From Tausonia pullulans (lineage: Eukaryota > Basidiomycota > Tremellomycetes > Cystofilobasidiales > Mrakiaceae), in assembly GCA_951802195.1 (NCBI GenBank), contig OX637625.1:372001-436000 (forward strand): 64,000 nt of DNA. The letters run 5' to 3'. The translations under genes and the position numbers were made by a program. The notes under the pieces were generated by a model. That model was given only the letters and a program-made list of their open reading frames with translations, was not told where the DNA came from and made no database searches. Below, one piece after another: positions 10,277-20,075 of the stretch. Numbering within the stretch: position 1 is the first letter of the stretch; every line of letters begins with the position of its first letter.

Positions 10277-11348
10277 ATGACCACCCCCGCACCAGCTCAG
10301 ATCGACCCCTCCTCCACCGTCGAGCATCACGCTGAGACGGCCCCGATCTCGCGTGCGGACCGGCCTCAGATCGTCGGCCCTACGATCCCCGAGTCGCCCT
10401 ACCCGATCTACCTCAAGGGATGCGTCCAGAAGGGCTTTGGCCGTGGGTCGAAGGAGCTTGGTATCCCGACTGGTGAGTTAGCGGTCGTTTTCTTGTCTGG
10501 GCGAAGGAAGGAAGGCGGAGGAGAGGAGGACTTCGCCGAGACTCCCTTGCGCGAGAGTGCGTGCTTCGCTCTGGTGACACGTCCGCTGACTCGGCCCTCC
10601 TTCTGTCTGTCTATATATTTGTCCGTTCGAACCATCAGCCAACCTCCCAGACGCGTCCATCGCCCCGTTGACGGACCTCGGCCTCCGCGGCGTCTACTAC
10701 GGCTACGCCCGCGTTGTCGCCCACCCTTCCTCGGGCGTCACCACTGGAGGGCTCGAGACGCCGCAGACGAAGCTAGATGACGCCGATATTCAGGTCCACC
10801 CGATGGTCATGAGCGTTGGGTGGAACCCGTACTACAAAAATGAGCGGCTTACGGCAGTGAGTATGAGCGGTGACAAAGGAGATTGGGTGGCCTCGGACTG
10901 ACGATAACGATGCGTTCCTTCCCCACGCTCATTCGTAGGAGGTTCACGTCATGCACGAGGTGCGCTCACTCTCTTCCTCTTTCTCTCGTGTTGTTCAGGA
11001 AGTTGACGCTTTCTATTTACCAGTATGCATCCGACTTTTACTCTCACGAGATCAAGGTCATCGTCCTGGGCTACATTCGACCAGAGCTTGACTATGTCTC
11101 AAAAGGTCGGCTCCTGCTACCCTCACCCTCTCCCCTTTTCCCCCCACTGACTCGCCCAGCACCCACTCAACGCAGAGGCTCTGATCGAGGACATCAACAC
11201 GGACAAGCAGGTCGCCATCAACTCGCTCGATCGGCCGAACTATTCGTCATTCCGGGACGACGCGTTCCTCATGCCCTCAAGCGAGGCTGTAGCCGCTGCG
11301 GGAGGAAAGGCGCCTGTGGGAAAGAGCAAGCTTGGACAGGAGATTTAG
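10277..11348 (+). CDS. FMN1: Riboflavin kinase
   Basis: Phosphorylates riboflavin to FMN, the first step of flavin cofactor synthesis. Exon 1 encodes [18 protein letters not shown] and [20 protein letters not shown]. After an intron at about 10471-10638 the frame restores the riboflavin kinase motif GIPTANLPD, with the T-A junction split by the intron. Then come [59 protein letters not shown] and [18 protein letters not shown]. The protein ends KSKLGQEI. These are the conserved blocks of the RFK fold, and the length (about 230 residues) is usual for fungi. Confidence 0.95.
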
Positions 11349-11880
11349 ATGCGAATATTAGTGTGTCTTCTTCCAGACATCGGACGGAAATTGGACAGTC
11401 GCAGTGGGGAGGTGGCGAGGGCGGCTCAGACTGGGAGGGGAAGCGTTCCGTGTGGGCAGGAGGACTTTAGACTCGAAGCAACGAGCGACGAAGCTTCCAG
11501 TGGATTATTGGCGAATGAGGGCCTCGAGGGGTGCCTCTTGCAAGCAGACTGTAGAACTAGCGAGCTGGGAGCGGGCCACAGTGAAGCGTCTAGTCGCCAG
11601 GTGAACGATGCTGCAGAGTCGACGCGCTTAACTCATCATGATGCAGTGCTCCAGTGCTCTAGCGGTGAAGAACATGGGAGACCATCTTGCAAACCTTCTC
11701 AACCACCTTGATATGAACGTGACATCATGTCTCATTAACATGGTCTGACTGACGAGCATATGCGTCACAACTCACGAGTCAACATCGACAGTACCCCGCC
11801 TCCTCGCCGTGCTTCTCCCCCCTTTCTCTCTTTTCAGTTACTTTCGCTGAGAGAGTGAGAAGAATAAAACCCGATCGAAG
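11349..11880. other. Intergenic
   Basis: 3' flank of FMN1 up to the tRNA-Met duplicate block. No supported gene. Confidence 0.5.
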
Positions 11881-11930
11881 ATATGAACTCACGCCGTGTC
11901 GAATATATGGGTCGGCATTCTAGTGAGCGA

Positions 11931-11940
11931 GTTATATACC
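11931..11940 (+). promoter_or_regulatory. TATA-like element upstream of permuted tRNA-Met
   Basis: GTTATATACC lies about 50 bp upstream of the 3' half. It could help place TFIIIB, because the A and B boxes are in reversed order in this gene. Confidence 0.4.
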
Positions 11941-11988
11941 GACTCTAGAGCAATTTTCCCAGGAAGATGCAGTTGCTTGCACCTAGAC

Positions 11989-12065
11989 ACCCGAAGGTTT
12001 CCAGATCGAAACTGGAGCCCGCAACTAACTGCGGGCTGGCGCAATGGTAGCGTGTCGGGCTCATA
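11989..12065 (+). tRNA. Circularly permuted tRNA-Met(CAU), copy 2
   Basis: The gene order is 3' half (11989-12024), a 5-nt linker (12025-12029), then 5' half (12030-12065). The 3' half holds A38, anticodon strand CCCGA (11990-11994), variable AGGTT, T-arm TCCAG-ATCGAAA-CTGGA (12000-12016), acceptor GCCCGCA (12017-12023) and discriminator A. The 5' half holds acceptor TGCGGGC (12030-12036), TG, D-arm GCGC-AATGGTA-GCGT (one G-U), G26, anticodon strand TCGGG (12055-12059) and loop CTCATA with CAT at 12062-12064. Joined after position 37, the loop reads CTCATAA, that of elongator tRNA-Met. Acceptor, anticodon and T stems pair 7/7, 5/5 and 5/5. The A box (TGGCGCAATGG, 12037-12047) and B box (GATCGAAAC, 12004-12012) are intact but in reversed order. 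Maturation would need cutting and joining at the anticodon loop and removal of the linker. Confidence 0.88.
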
Positions 12066-12086
12066 TGCTGCAGCGCTTCGTCTTCC

Positions 12087-12091
12087 TTTTT
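12087..12091 (+). terminator. Pol III terminator of permuted tRNA-Met copy 2
   Basis: TTTTT 21 nt after the end of the 5' half, in a pyrimidine-rich stretch. Confidence 0.75.
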
Positions 12092-12249
12092 CCTTTTCTT
12101 TCCTTTTCCTTCGTCGCTTGGTCACGTGATCATTCAGTCGCTTGGTCGCCCAATTTCTGCTGGTCAAGGCGGGGGATGCATGGGATGCGTTGGGACGCGC
12201 GCGCGCAGATCGAGCTCGCGCATTGTATCCAGTGACCGATACAGGCAGA

Positions 12250-13231
12250 TCGACCAACCGCTATTCCTCCCCGACGCTCCTCAGCCCTCAACCATCGCCG
12301 CCCTCGCTACCACCACAACTTCATCAGCATCAGCATCATCATGACTGCCTCCGGCGGATGTATCTGCTAGCTCGCTCAAGGACATATCTGACAGGTTGAT
12401 ATTTTAACCTTTAGAGAATCTATAAATGTAAAATAATAAGGTCGAAGGCTTGCTTGCATTGTCGACATGTTCATACATTTGATGCATGCTTGCCATGTTG
12501 ATGCTCGACAGAAGGAGAGCTGGCCTTTGCACCGGAGACCAGCCAGCAGGAACGAACGCCATCAGCATTCATGCATGGGAGGATTGAGGTCAGTGGCGAC
12601 ACGACAGCCGTAGTTTCTGCCAACGGGCACGCGCCCAGGTTCCTCCCACCTGTGCGGCTAGCGGCCGCTCGATAACCGACGCTGGAGTGATCAGCTCGTT
12701 CCGGCCCTCGTGCTCTTCGTTCTCCCTCACAAGAACAACAGGACAGATGCGGGGAATGAAGGCCGAGGAGCGTCCGGGATTGGCCCTTCCGATCCGCCTG
12801 AGGAGCCAAACACGCGTCACCTTGACCACGTGACGTTCTGCCTGACCTCAGCTAGCTGGACCTTGTTGTCAAGCGTCTTGTCATCTCGTCGTCTCGTCAT
12901 GTATGTAGTAAGAGGAGTAATTATATTCGTGTACATGTTGCAAGGGAACGAAGAGACCTCTTGTGCAGGCTTACGCCGCTTGCCCGTCCTTCTGGTTTGC
13001 CATGCTCGATGCTAGTGTCAACCCAAGCCGGAGACGGGGATCGAACGCCGAGTCGGAAGGGAAGCCTCGGCATGACCCCGAGGCTCCCGCGCCGACCCTT
13101 TATTATTCGCTTCTCTTACTCCAAAGAACGCCCAACCATCTTATCAACCACCAAGACCTTCTTCTCTCGCAATCCCAGCCACCTCTCTCCGAAAGCCCAT
13201 AGTACCTTCGTCACCCCGCGTTTTGAGCCCA
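12250..13231. other. Intergenic
   Basis: About 1 kb with no supported gene. A short CATCAG repeat occurs at 12319-12345. The rest is unremarkable and probably includes the promoter of the DUF3533 gene. Confidence 0.5.
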
Positions 13232-15937
13232 TGTCCCAGCGAACGACCGTCGGAGGTTCGCCCTCTCCGGACCATGCGTCTCACGAAGTCAGTCCCGTCA
13301 CCGACACCTCGTCCTGCACTCGCCCGATCATCTAGACGAGAGATGTTCCCGAAGCTGCTGGAGCTGTTGAGTTTAACAGACCCACGTTTTCTCTCTACCA
13401 GGCGCGTGCAAACATATCGCCATCCGAGCTCGCGCGACGTGCTCCCCCGGCCGACGACCACGGCCAGAACGATGATGCCGCCACAGCTGTCGCCTTGAAT
13501 CAGCCTTCACCTTCCAGGGGTCCTCAAAAATATTCCCACGGTTTCTTTGACGACGCAGTAAAGGGTCCTAGGGGAATGTGTAAGTCGAGTCTCGCCAAGA
13601 ATCATGACAAGCAAGACAGGGGAGGGAGGCTTCGCTCAGCGCCGAGGCCCCGACGAACTGGCCCCCCCTCCCCTGCCCAGCCTCCTCACCGTCGCTCTCC
13701 CTCGTTGTCTCCCTGGCTGATGTTTTTGTCTGCCTCCCCGCAGACCTCAAGATTGTCATCATATACACCATCCTGACGATGTGAGCAAAGGATCGGTCGT
13801 CGGTCGACTAGCACTCGACACAGTCTCAACTGACATCTTCCTCCTCATGCGCCGCCGCCGATCGGTTGCAGTATCGCGATCTGGGCGTTCCTCACGTGCG
13901 TCGGCTGGTGAGAAGTTTTTAACATCCTCCAGCTCACCTTAGCATGATCTCTACAGCTTTTACTGGGGAAGTCTCTGGGTCCAGAAGGACAAGTGAGTCG
14001 TGGATCACGGCCCGAGCACAAGATTAACTTGCTCACCATCTACTCTCGGGTTGAAAGTGTATACCGCCTCAGGACATTCGTCGTCGACTTCGACAACAAT
14101 TCGATCGTCTCACAAGCTGTCAACCAGGCTGTCACCGCGTCCATCGCTGGACCGCCGCCCCACCTAGGCTGGGAGGTCGTCTCGGGCAGCCAGTATAACA
14201 CTCCGCAGGACCTTGCGGACCTTGTTGTCGAACAGAAGCTCTGGGCGGCTGTCACCAGTCAGTGTTGACGATATCCTGGATCTTAGCAATATGTTGAGAG
14301 TTTTTTTTGTTGCTCTTGCAGTCAACCCGGGAGCCGCTGAGGCTCTCTTGAGGGCGAGGCAGAACGGAGATGCCTCGTACGACGTGCGCTCCGTTGTCCT
14401 GCTAGATCAGCCACGGCAGGAATTTGCTGACTTTGTTATGGAATTGTAGCCGTTGAGTGCTGTCACCGCTGTTTGTCGAGTCCCTTTTAGCTGTCCCAAG
14501 CGAGCAGCCGCTGATTACTTAACTTCTCAACAGTATTACTCACAAGCCCGCAACGAGCTCGCTGCCTCTAGCTGGATCGTGCCTGGATTCACTGTCGTCA
14601 GCTCGGCTCTTGCCAAACTTTCATCCCAGAACGCTGGAAGCTAGTGCGTCCTTTGTTGTAGGCCTCGAGCCCGATTCGCCCAATTGACCTGTAATCTTTG
14701 CCCTCATTCAGCCTTTCCGCCTATGGAGGAAACGCCACGGCTATGGCACTCCTCGCTCAGGCCCCTCAGACAATTGGTGGTTCCTTCGCTTTACATCTAG
14801 TCAACTTGAGACCTTGTGAGTGCACCATAGCCGTCGCACCGCGCGCCAGAATAAAAACCTGACCTGCCCGCCGTCTCTTATATCAGACACTGCCACCGTC
14901 GCCACCGCGGTCACTCTGGTCGGTCTCATCTACTTGCTGGTCCTTTCTTTCGTTCAGGTGAGTGCGGTGTCGGTCGGTGGCGTGACACGCTCCGCTGATC
15001 ACCCTTCATCCAGACCATGGCCCATCACGCCGCCCGAAGCATCCTCGGCCCTTATCTGCGAAATAAAGACTACCTTATAATCCGTGTCCTTGTCCCGATG
15101 ATCAACTACGGGTAAGCTAGGCTCTGCTTCTTGGCGCGGAGTGGAGAAGGCGCTGACTACGGCCTTGCCCACTTGTCTTCCGCTCGTACTTGCACCGTCA
15201 GCGTGATCTGCCTGCTGTTTTGCATGATCAACCTTCCTTTCAAAGTACCTTTCGATGGTGGTAAATTCAGCTACGCCGGGGGATTCTTTTTGTGGTGGTA
15301 AGTCCAACTACGCGCCCAGAGTGCTTCTTTTTGTCTAATCTTTGCGTTATTTTCCCCTCAGGGCCTTCCTCTGGATGGGCATGGCTGCTCTCGGCCTCGC
15401 CACGGAGTGGGCCATTGAAATTGTGAGTCTTCTTTCCCGCGTTCATCTTCTGGACGGCAGAAGCATTCGTCAGCTGCCGTACTTCACAGCGCCGCCCTGC
15501 TTTCACTCCACGCACAGCCCAATTGATATCTTTTTTTTTCTTCAGCTTACCCCAAAATTCGTCTCGTTTTTCTTGGTCGCGTTGATCGTCGTCAATGTCT
15601 CCGAGACGTCTGTTCCGATCGAACTATCGGGCTCCTACGTGAGTGCTGATCAGCCCGCCAACATAATCCCTTCTGATGCGACCCTCACTTGCGTTTTCAG
15701 ATCTACCGAATCGGTTACGGCCTTCCCTTCTGGAACCTCTCTCAGGCGGTCCGCTGCATCATCTTTGACACCAAGGACATGCTCGGCCGCAACGCCGGCG
15801 TCCTCCTTGGCTGGATTGGCCTCTCCCTCATTACTGTCCCCTTGACGACCTACCTCATGCGCCGGAAGGAGATGCGGGAGTACGAGCAGGAGAAGGTAAA
15901 AACGTCTGCTGATGACGAGGAAGAAAAGGGGGTGTGA
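13232..15937 (+). CDS. SNG1/DUF3533 family membrane protein
   Basis: Resembles the fungal Sng1 family (nitrosoguanidine resistance, DUF3533), plasma-membrane proteins tied to drug resistance. After a polar N-terminus (SPSELARRAPPADDHG) comes a first hydrophobic segment (LKIVIIYTIL, IAIWAFLTCVG, FYWGSLW). A large external region follows: VYRLRTFVVDFDNNSIVSQ, PPHLGWEVVSGSQYNTPQ, VEQKLWAAVTINPGAAEAL. Then several transmembrane helices (TAVTLVGLIYLLVLSFVQ, VLVPMINYGVICLLFCMINL, FLWWAFLWMGMAALGLATEW, FLVALIVVNVSETSVPIEL). IYRIGYGLPFWNLSQAVRCI and NAGVLLGWIGLSLITVPLTT close the domain before a charged tail. About ten short introns. The start is uncertain: ATG at 13232 with an early intron, or a later one. 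Confidence 0.85.
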
Positions 15938-17155
15938 GATGTGGCGTTTCTTTTAACTCAATATGCTTATCTCTGCAGTCGATCTCTTGTTTAGACGTCT
16001 AGTGATGACAAATATTTTCACTGTATTACACAGCCTAGGGCACTAAATTCAACGAGACTGCCTCGCCCATGTCCCTCCTGGCCTCTCATCCGGGCCTGCA
16101 TCACGATGTGCTAGTTGTCTACGCTGAAGCGTAGAACGAAGCTGACCGTCGAGAAGCTCGGCTGTGTCCAAATAGAGGTGAGGTGAGTGGGCATTAAGAG
16201 CAGGCGGCGGCAGCCATGAGCGCCGGGCTAGCTTGCCAGTGTCTTGTGGTGTTTGAGGCATCAAAAGCGAGAGTAAGGCGCTTCGCGTATCACAAGGTAG
16301 AGCTGTCGAGATGGTGATAGGATCTGCTCTGCTCTAAAATAAGGTTGTTGGGGAGAACCAGTGCAGGAGGTGGGACTGGCTCTCCCTCATCTCTCCCAGC
16401 TCTCTCCTCGACCATGTCATCACTGGCCCCTCCTTACCTCCTCTCCTGTGGCTTCTCGATAGTCGATGTCCGTCCATGGCGCCATTCGACCTTGGCGGGA
16501 CTCGACGTCTCATCGGCCGATCTTGTGCGCGATGTTTCACTCTCTTCTCATTGCCCCCCTTATCCTTACCCTTTCGTCGTGCTTTCACCCAGCTCCGTTC
16601 ATCTTCTGTAAGCCCTGTAACGATGAATAAACCATCCATTCTCAGCCTCGATTTGCACGACCTGTATCAGTCAATGTCTTGACCACTCAAGCCCTCCTCT
16701 TTATTGGTCGCCTTCCCTCACGTGGCATTGTGATGCCCTTGAACTGAAGCAGGCTGTATACCGTAGAGCATGGTTCAAGCTCTGAGAGGTGAGACCCCTG
16801 GCATATGAGGGAAGCGTGAATCGATGAAGAGAGGTCCTGTTGGAGCTTCGTTGGTTGAAGGCCTTGACAGCTGAGTCTCGGTGTACATCCAGATTACCTG
16901 ATCAATTGTCATGCATAGAAGACGGATCGACGTCGTGACGGACCCTGGCAAACGATGCCCACGAAGCCAGGAAAAAGGGGGAATGACGAAAGTAGCCGCA
17001 GAGGGAACGTTCAACATAGGTGCATGAGCGCAGATGCCGAAGTGGCAAGGCGTTGAGCCGAGGTGGCGAGTCCGCGAGATGCTGACAGCAAGTGTTAACA
17101 ACGATGCTGCTTTGTATCGCAGCACGGAAAATCTTACTCTTATTCGCAGCAAAAG
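15938..17155. other. Intergenic
   Basis: 1.2 kb between the DUF3533 gene and the tRNA-Pro cluster. Frames are short and overlapping. I see no gene. Confidence 0.5.
17151..17154 (-). terminator. Pol III terminator of tRNA-Pro(AGG) copy B
   Basis: TTTT on the minus strand, one base past the discriminator. Confidence 0.75.
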
Positions 17156-17308
17156 GGTCCGAACCCGGGATTGAACCGAGGACCTCCATGAAGTGTGGTT
17201 TACAATCGTTGGGATTCCGATGAGATGGCCTACCGAGGGCTCACCTCACCTTCATCTCACCGACGTCTGGCACCCTAACATGGCGTGATACCGCTACACC
17301 ATCCAGAC
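17156..17308 (-). tRNA. tRNA-Pro(AGG) with an 81-nt intron, copy B
   Basis: The 5' half 17308-17273 and 3' half 17191-17156 are identical to copy A in the mature part. The intron 17272-17192 differs by small changes and is 3 nt shorter. The 84 bp of 5' flank match copy A. Confidence 0.88.
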
Positions 17309-17392
17309 GACAAGAATCATTGACTCTTCTATACCTTTATCCTCCCCCACGAACATCTCACATCACCGAGCTCATCAGGTGACCCAAACATC

Positions 17393-17562
17393 GGTCGGTC
17401 GTTCGGACAGTCAGCGTCTGACTTCGGTCTTTTCTCTTCTTCCCCCATGCTCTCCCCCTCCCAACCTATACACTCTCCTCCCCCTTCCTCCCTCTCGATG
17501 TCTCCCATAGGGCCATATCATCTTCTATACACTTGATGCATGACTTGAATACAAAAATAACA
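17393..17562 (+). repeat. Poly(A)-tailed retroposon copy E3, 84 bp upstream of tRNA-Pro B
   Basis: Begins TCGGTCGGTCGTTCGG where the flank shared with tRNA-Pro A ends. It runs through the pyrimidine-rich part shared with 2849-2965 and ends with a diverged 3' module (CCCATAGGGCC, CATGACTTGAATACAAAAA). It may be a short full unit of about 170 bp. Confidence 0.62.
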
Positions 17563-17833
17563 GGTTCTGACAGCCATTCGTGCAAACGAGCCTGGACCTT
17601 GAACGCCACTTGTTCCATCTCGTTTGAGATGCTCACGCAAGTCCTTTGCCCCCTAAAGCGAGGCCGCTACTCGACCTGTAACACAGATATATACCCGGAG
17701 GAGCTATGTATCGTTCAGGAGCTAACTCAGGATCATTGCTGGGAGTAAGATGAATCGGACGTTGAGTAAAGAATCGAGCTCTAGCATATCATCCCTTCCC
17801 CAGAATCGATTCATGGAGCTCGGAAAATCTGCC

Positions 17834-17837
17834 AAAA
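17834..17837 (-). terminator. Pol III terminator of tRNA-Pro(UGG)
   Basis: TTTT directly after the discriminator base on the minus strand. Confidence 0.75.
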
Positions 17838-17986
17838 GGTCCGAACTCGGGTTTGAACCAAGGACCTCCAAGATGTGAGAGACTCTGGAGAATGCGCAGT
17901 TGAGTTGAGCTCCAGGAGCTCAACTCTCATCACACATCAATCAGATGTAGCCCAAACTTGGCGCGATACCACTACACTATTCAGAC
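17838..17986 (-). tRNA. tRNA-Pro(UGG) with a 77-nt intron
   Basis: The 5' half is 17986-17951 and the 3' half 17873-17838, with the intron 17950-17874 after position 37. Acceptor GTCTGAA/TTCGGAC, anticodon stem CCAAG/CTTGG, loop TTTGGG+T (anticodon TGG) and T-arm CTTGG-TTCAAAC-CCGAG all fold. The intron is unlike those of the AGG genes and contains GAGTTGAGCTCC...GGAGCTCAACTC, a strong hairpin. Confidence 0.87.
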
Positions 17987-18573
17987 ACTCAGAACGAGAA
18001 AGTTTACAAGGGTGGCAGCATGTTTGCAGCAGTGGATCAAAGGCTGATTGCGCAGTCAGTCTAATACAACGTCTGCGGTTGCCTTTTGCGACCTCGTTGA
18101 CCCCTTTTAACCTCAGCCAATGTAAGCCTACACATGCCCTGACAATCGAGGCACATGCAGCTTCATTCACTGGCATCAAAGTCATGGGGCTGACCTCCCT
18201 TCGACATCGATGGCGCGCATGCGATTCGGCCCCGACTTGGCGTTCAATTACTGTGCGTAGTGCGCAGCGGAATATCGACACCGGCAGAGCACTTATTCAT
18301 CGACAGATACGAGAAGACGAACGGAACGAGGAGAAAAGACGGAAGGACGGAAACGCAGGCGCAAACCCTCATCTGAGGGGGATCAATTAACGAAGACATG
18401 CATGAACGCGACTCAGAGGGACTGTGCTACCGGGTGAGGGGAAGGATAACCAAGATAGAGAGAGAAAGAACGACCTGAGACTCAAAATAAGACAAATGAG
18501 AGTGGATGCAGGGAACACGGGGACACAAGTACAGGAGAAAGAGAGAGGGAGAGAGAGAAAGAAAGGAACACAA
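17987..18573. other. Intergenic
   Basis: 5' flank of tRNA-Pro(UGG) and 3' flank of the glutaredoxin gene. Purine-rich near 18460-18570. No gene seen. Confidence 0.5.
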
Positions 18574-20075
18574 TCACTCCAAAATGCGGATGCCCGCAGA
18601 CTTAAGTTTCTTATGGAGACCACCTTCGGCGAAAAGGAGCTCGATGTCGTCGCCTCCGCCTATCGAGGTAAACCCGAGAACGACGTTGGGGAAGGTCGAG
18701 CGGCCTGTAAGATGGACGAGGAGGGCTTTGATGGCCGCGGTATCCGCTGAACAGGACGCAAAGAAAGTTAGCTATTAATCGTACAGATGTGTACAGCCAG
18801 ATAGACTCACGTCGCTGATCGACCTCGATGATCAGAGGTTGCGGCTTGGGATCAAGCGTGGCAATAATGGACTTGGCCTTCTTGGAGTAAGGGCCTGACA
18901 AAGGGACGCAATCAGTGTCGTTCCAAAACAGCAGCATAGCACAAGGGGACCTACAAAAGGACTAGACAGAGGTAGAGCGCAGACAAGACGTCGTCAGCAA
19001 GCCACACAAGCACTACAGCGAGGAAGACAGTGCACCTTGGAGAAGATGACAAGCGGGTATCGTTGCTTAATGTAGGCCGCCCAGGCGTTCTCGACCTTCT
19101 TGAGGAAGTTCTTGGACGATCCGCCGAACTTGACGAGCTGGTCGAGAGTGATCTCCTGGGAGTAATCGAGATCGTTGGAGACGATCCCGCCCTCGACGAG
19201 GAAGTAGACAAGCGCGACGAGCTGCTTCTGCCGAGAGGCCGGCTCGAGGTGGGGAGGCGTCGGTGGCTCCTCTGCACAGATGGAGGAGGGGTCAGCTGGT
19301 GAAACCTGTAGGAGGAGATAGAGCTAGGGGCCAAGGAAGAATCGTTGGCGTGCGTGCTCGCCCAGACTCCGCCCACGTGGCCCTCGTGGTGCACTCAAGG
19401 CACAAGCGTGTACGAAACCATAGTGAGCGAATGGGAAACGTGTCGGATGGAGGGCGAAGCACAAGAGACACGGACGAGGAAAGCGCCAACCGCAGCCAAT
19501 CCCGATATGAGGAAGAGAGGAGAAGAGAGAGAACGAGGCGAGCAACGAAGCGAGTGTGGAGGACGAGGAGAGACAGATGTGGACTCACCCTTGATGGGTT
19601 CAGGCTCCGAGAAGCCCAGCTCGGCCTCTAGCTCCGTCTCATCCTTCTCCTTGTCAATATCGTCGTCGCCGCTATGCGCCCCAGGTGCGTCGCCCGTGGA
19701 CCCGAAAGATTCGCCGGTCCCATGAGCGTCGTACTCGCCCTCTGGCGGAGACGCCTTGATGCCGCCGCCGCTCGAGAGGCCTGAGAGGCCGCTGCTGCTG
19801 TCCGGCTTCGGCGACGGCGCCCCGCCGCCCGCCGTCGTCGGCGTAAAGGCAGATCGGACGGGAGGAGTCGCATGAGAGAAGAGGAAGAGGAAGAAGACGA
19901 AGCCGCCGAGGGCGACTGCCCAGAGGACACGCTGCCTGCGTGTCCGTAAGAGCGGCGCCGTCGACGGACGCCGGTTATTGAGCAGGTCCGGGAGGAAGCT
20001 GCTCGTCGTCGTCGGGAGGCCACCGCCGTTGCCAAGCGAGACAGAGTCTATATTGATGCGATGCTGGTTTGGCAT
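18574..20075 (-). CDS. Grx6/7-type monothiol glutaredoxin, membrane anchored
   Basis: Glutaredoxin of the early secretory pathway type. The ATG at 20075 gives MPNQHRINIDSVSLGN, then a single N-terminal anchor (VLWAVALGGFVFFLFLF). A Ser/Gly/Pro-rich, then acidic linker (DDDIDKEKDETELEAELGF) follows. The domain reads VALVYFLVEGGIVSNDLDYS, LDQLVKFGGSSKNFLKKVEN, YIKQRYPLVIFSK. The active site is then rebuilt only by splicing in a 7-nt exon at 18955-18961, between introns 18962-19035 and 18895-18954. This gives FSKSFCPYSKKAKSI, a CPYS site as in yeast Grx7. It ends STFPNVVLGFTSIGGGDDI and SAGIRILE. TFPNVV (cis-Pro) and the GG region bind glutathione in this fold. Confidence 0.87.
18955..18961 (-). 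other. 7-nt microexon of the glutaredoxin gene
   Basis: TCCTTTT is flanked by an AG acceptor and a GTAGGT donor. Without it the frame into PYSKKAK fails and the Cys codon (T|GC) cannot form. The flanking introns are 74 and 60 nt. Confidence 0.75.

Larger units (their letters stand above)
11881..12249 (+). repeat. Inverted duplicate block, copy 2 (permuted tRNA-Met)
   Basis: Near-identical reverse complement of 3114-3482. Differences seen are near 11952 (T for C), two bases near 12208-12210, and the absence of one TATA in GACCGATACAGG near 12240. Confidence 0.92.

Noticed and set aside
11940-12065. The inverted half order explained by two tandem normal tRNA genes
   Set aside because: There is no 5' half (no A box or D-arm) before the 3' half and no 3' half after the 5' half in either copy.
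12030-12092. The tRNA-Met 5' half plus T-run read as the tRNA-related head of a SINE
   Set aside because: The missing 3' half is present directly upstream with perfect stem complementarity, and there is no SINE body or A-tail behind it.
13025-13060. GGGGATCGAACGCC looked like an antisense T-arm of a tRNA
   Set aside because: No acceptor or anticodon stems can be drawn around it on either strand.
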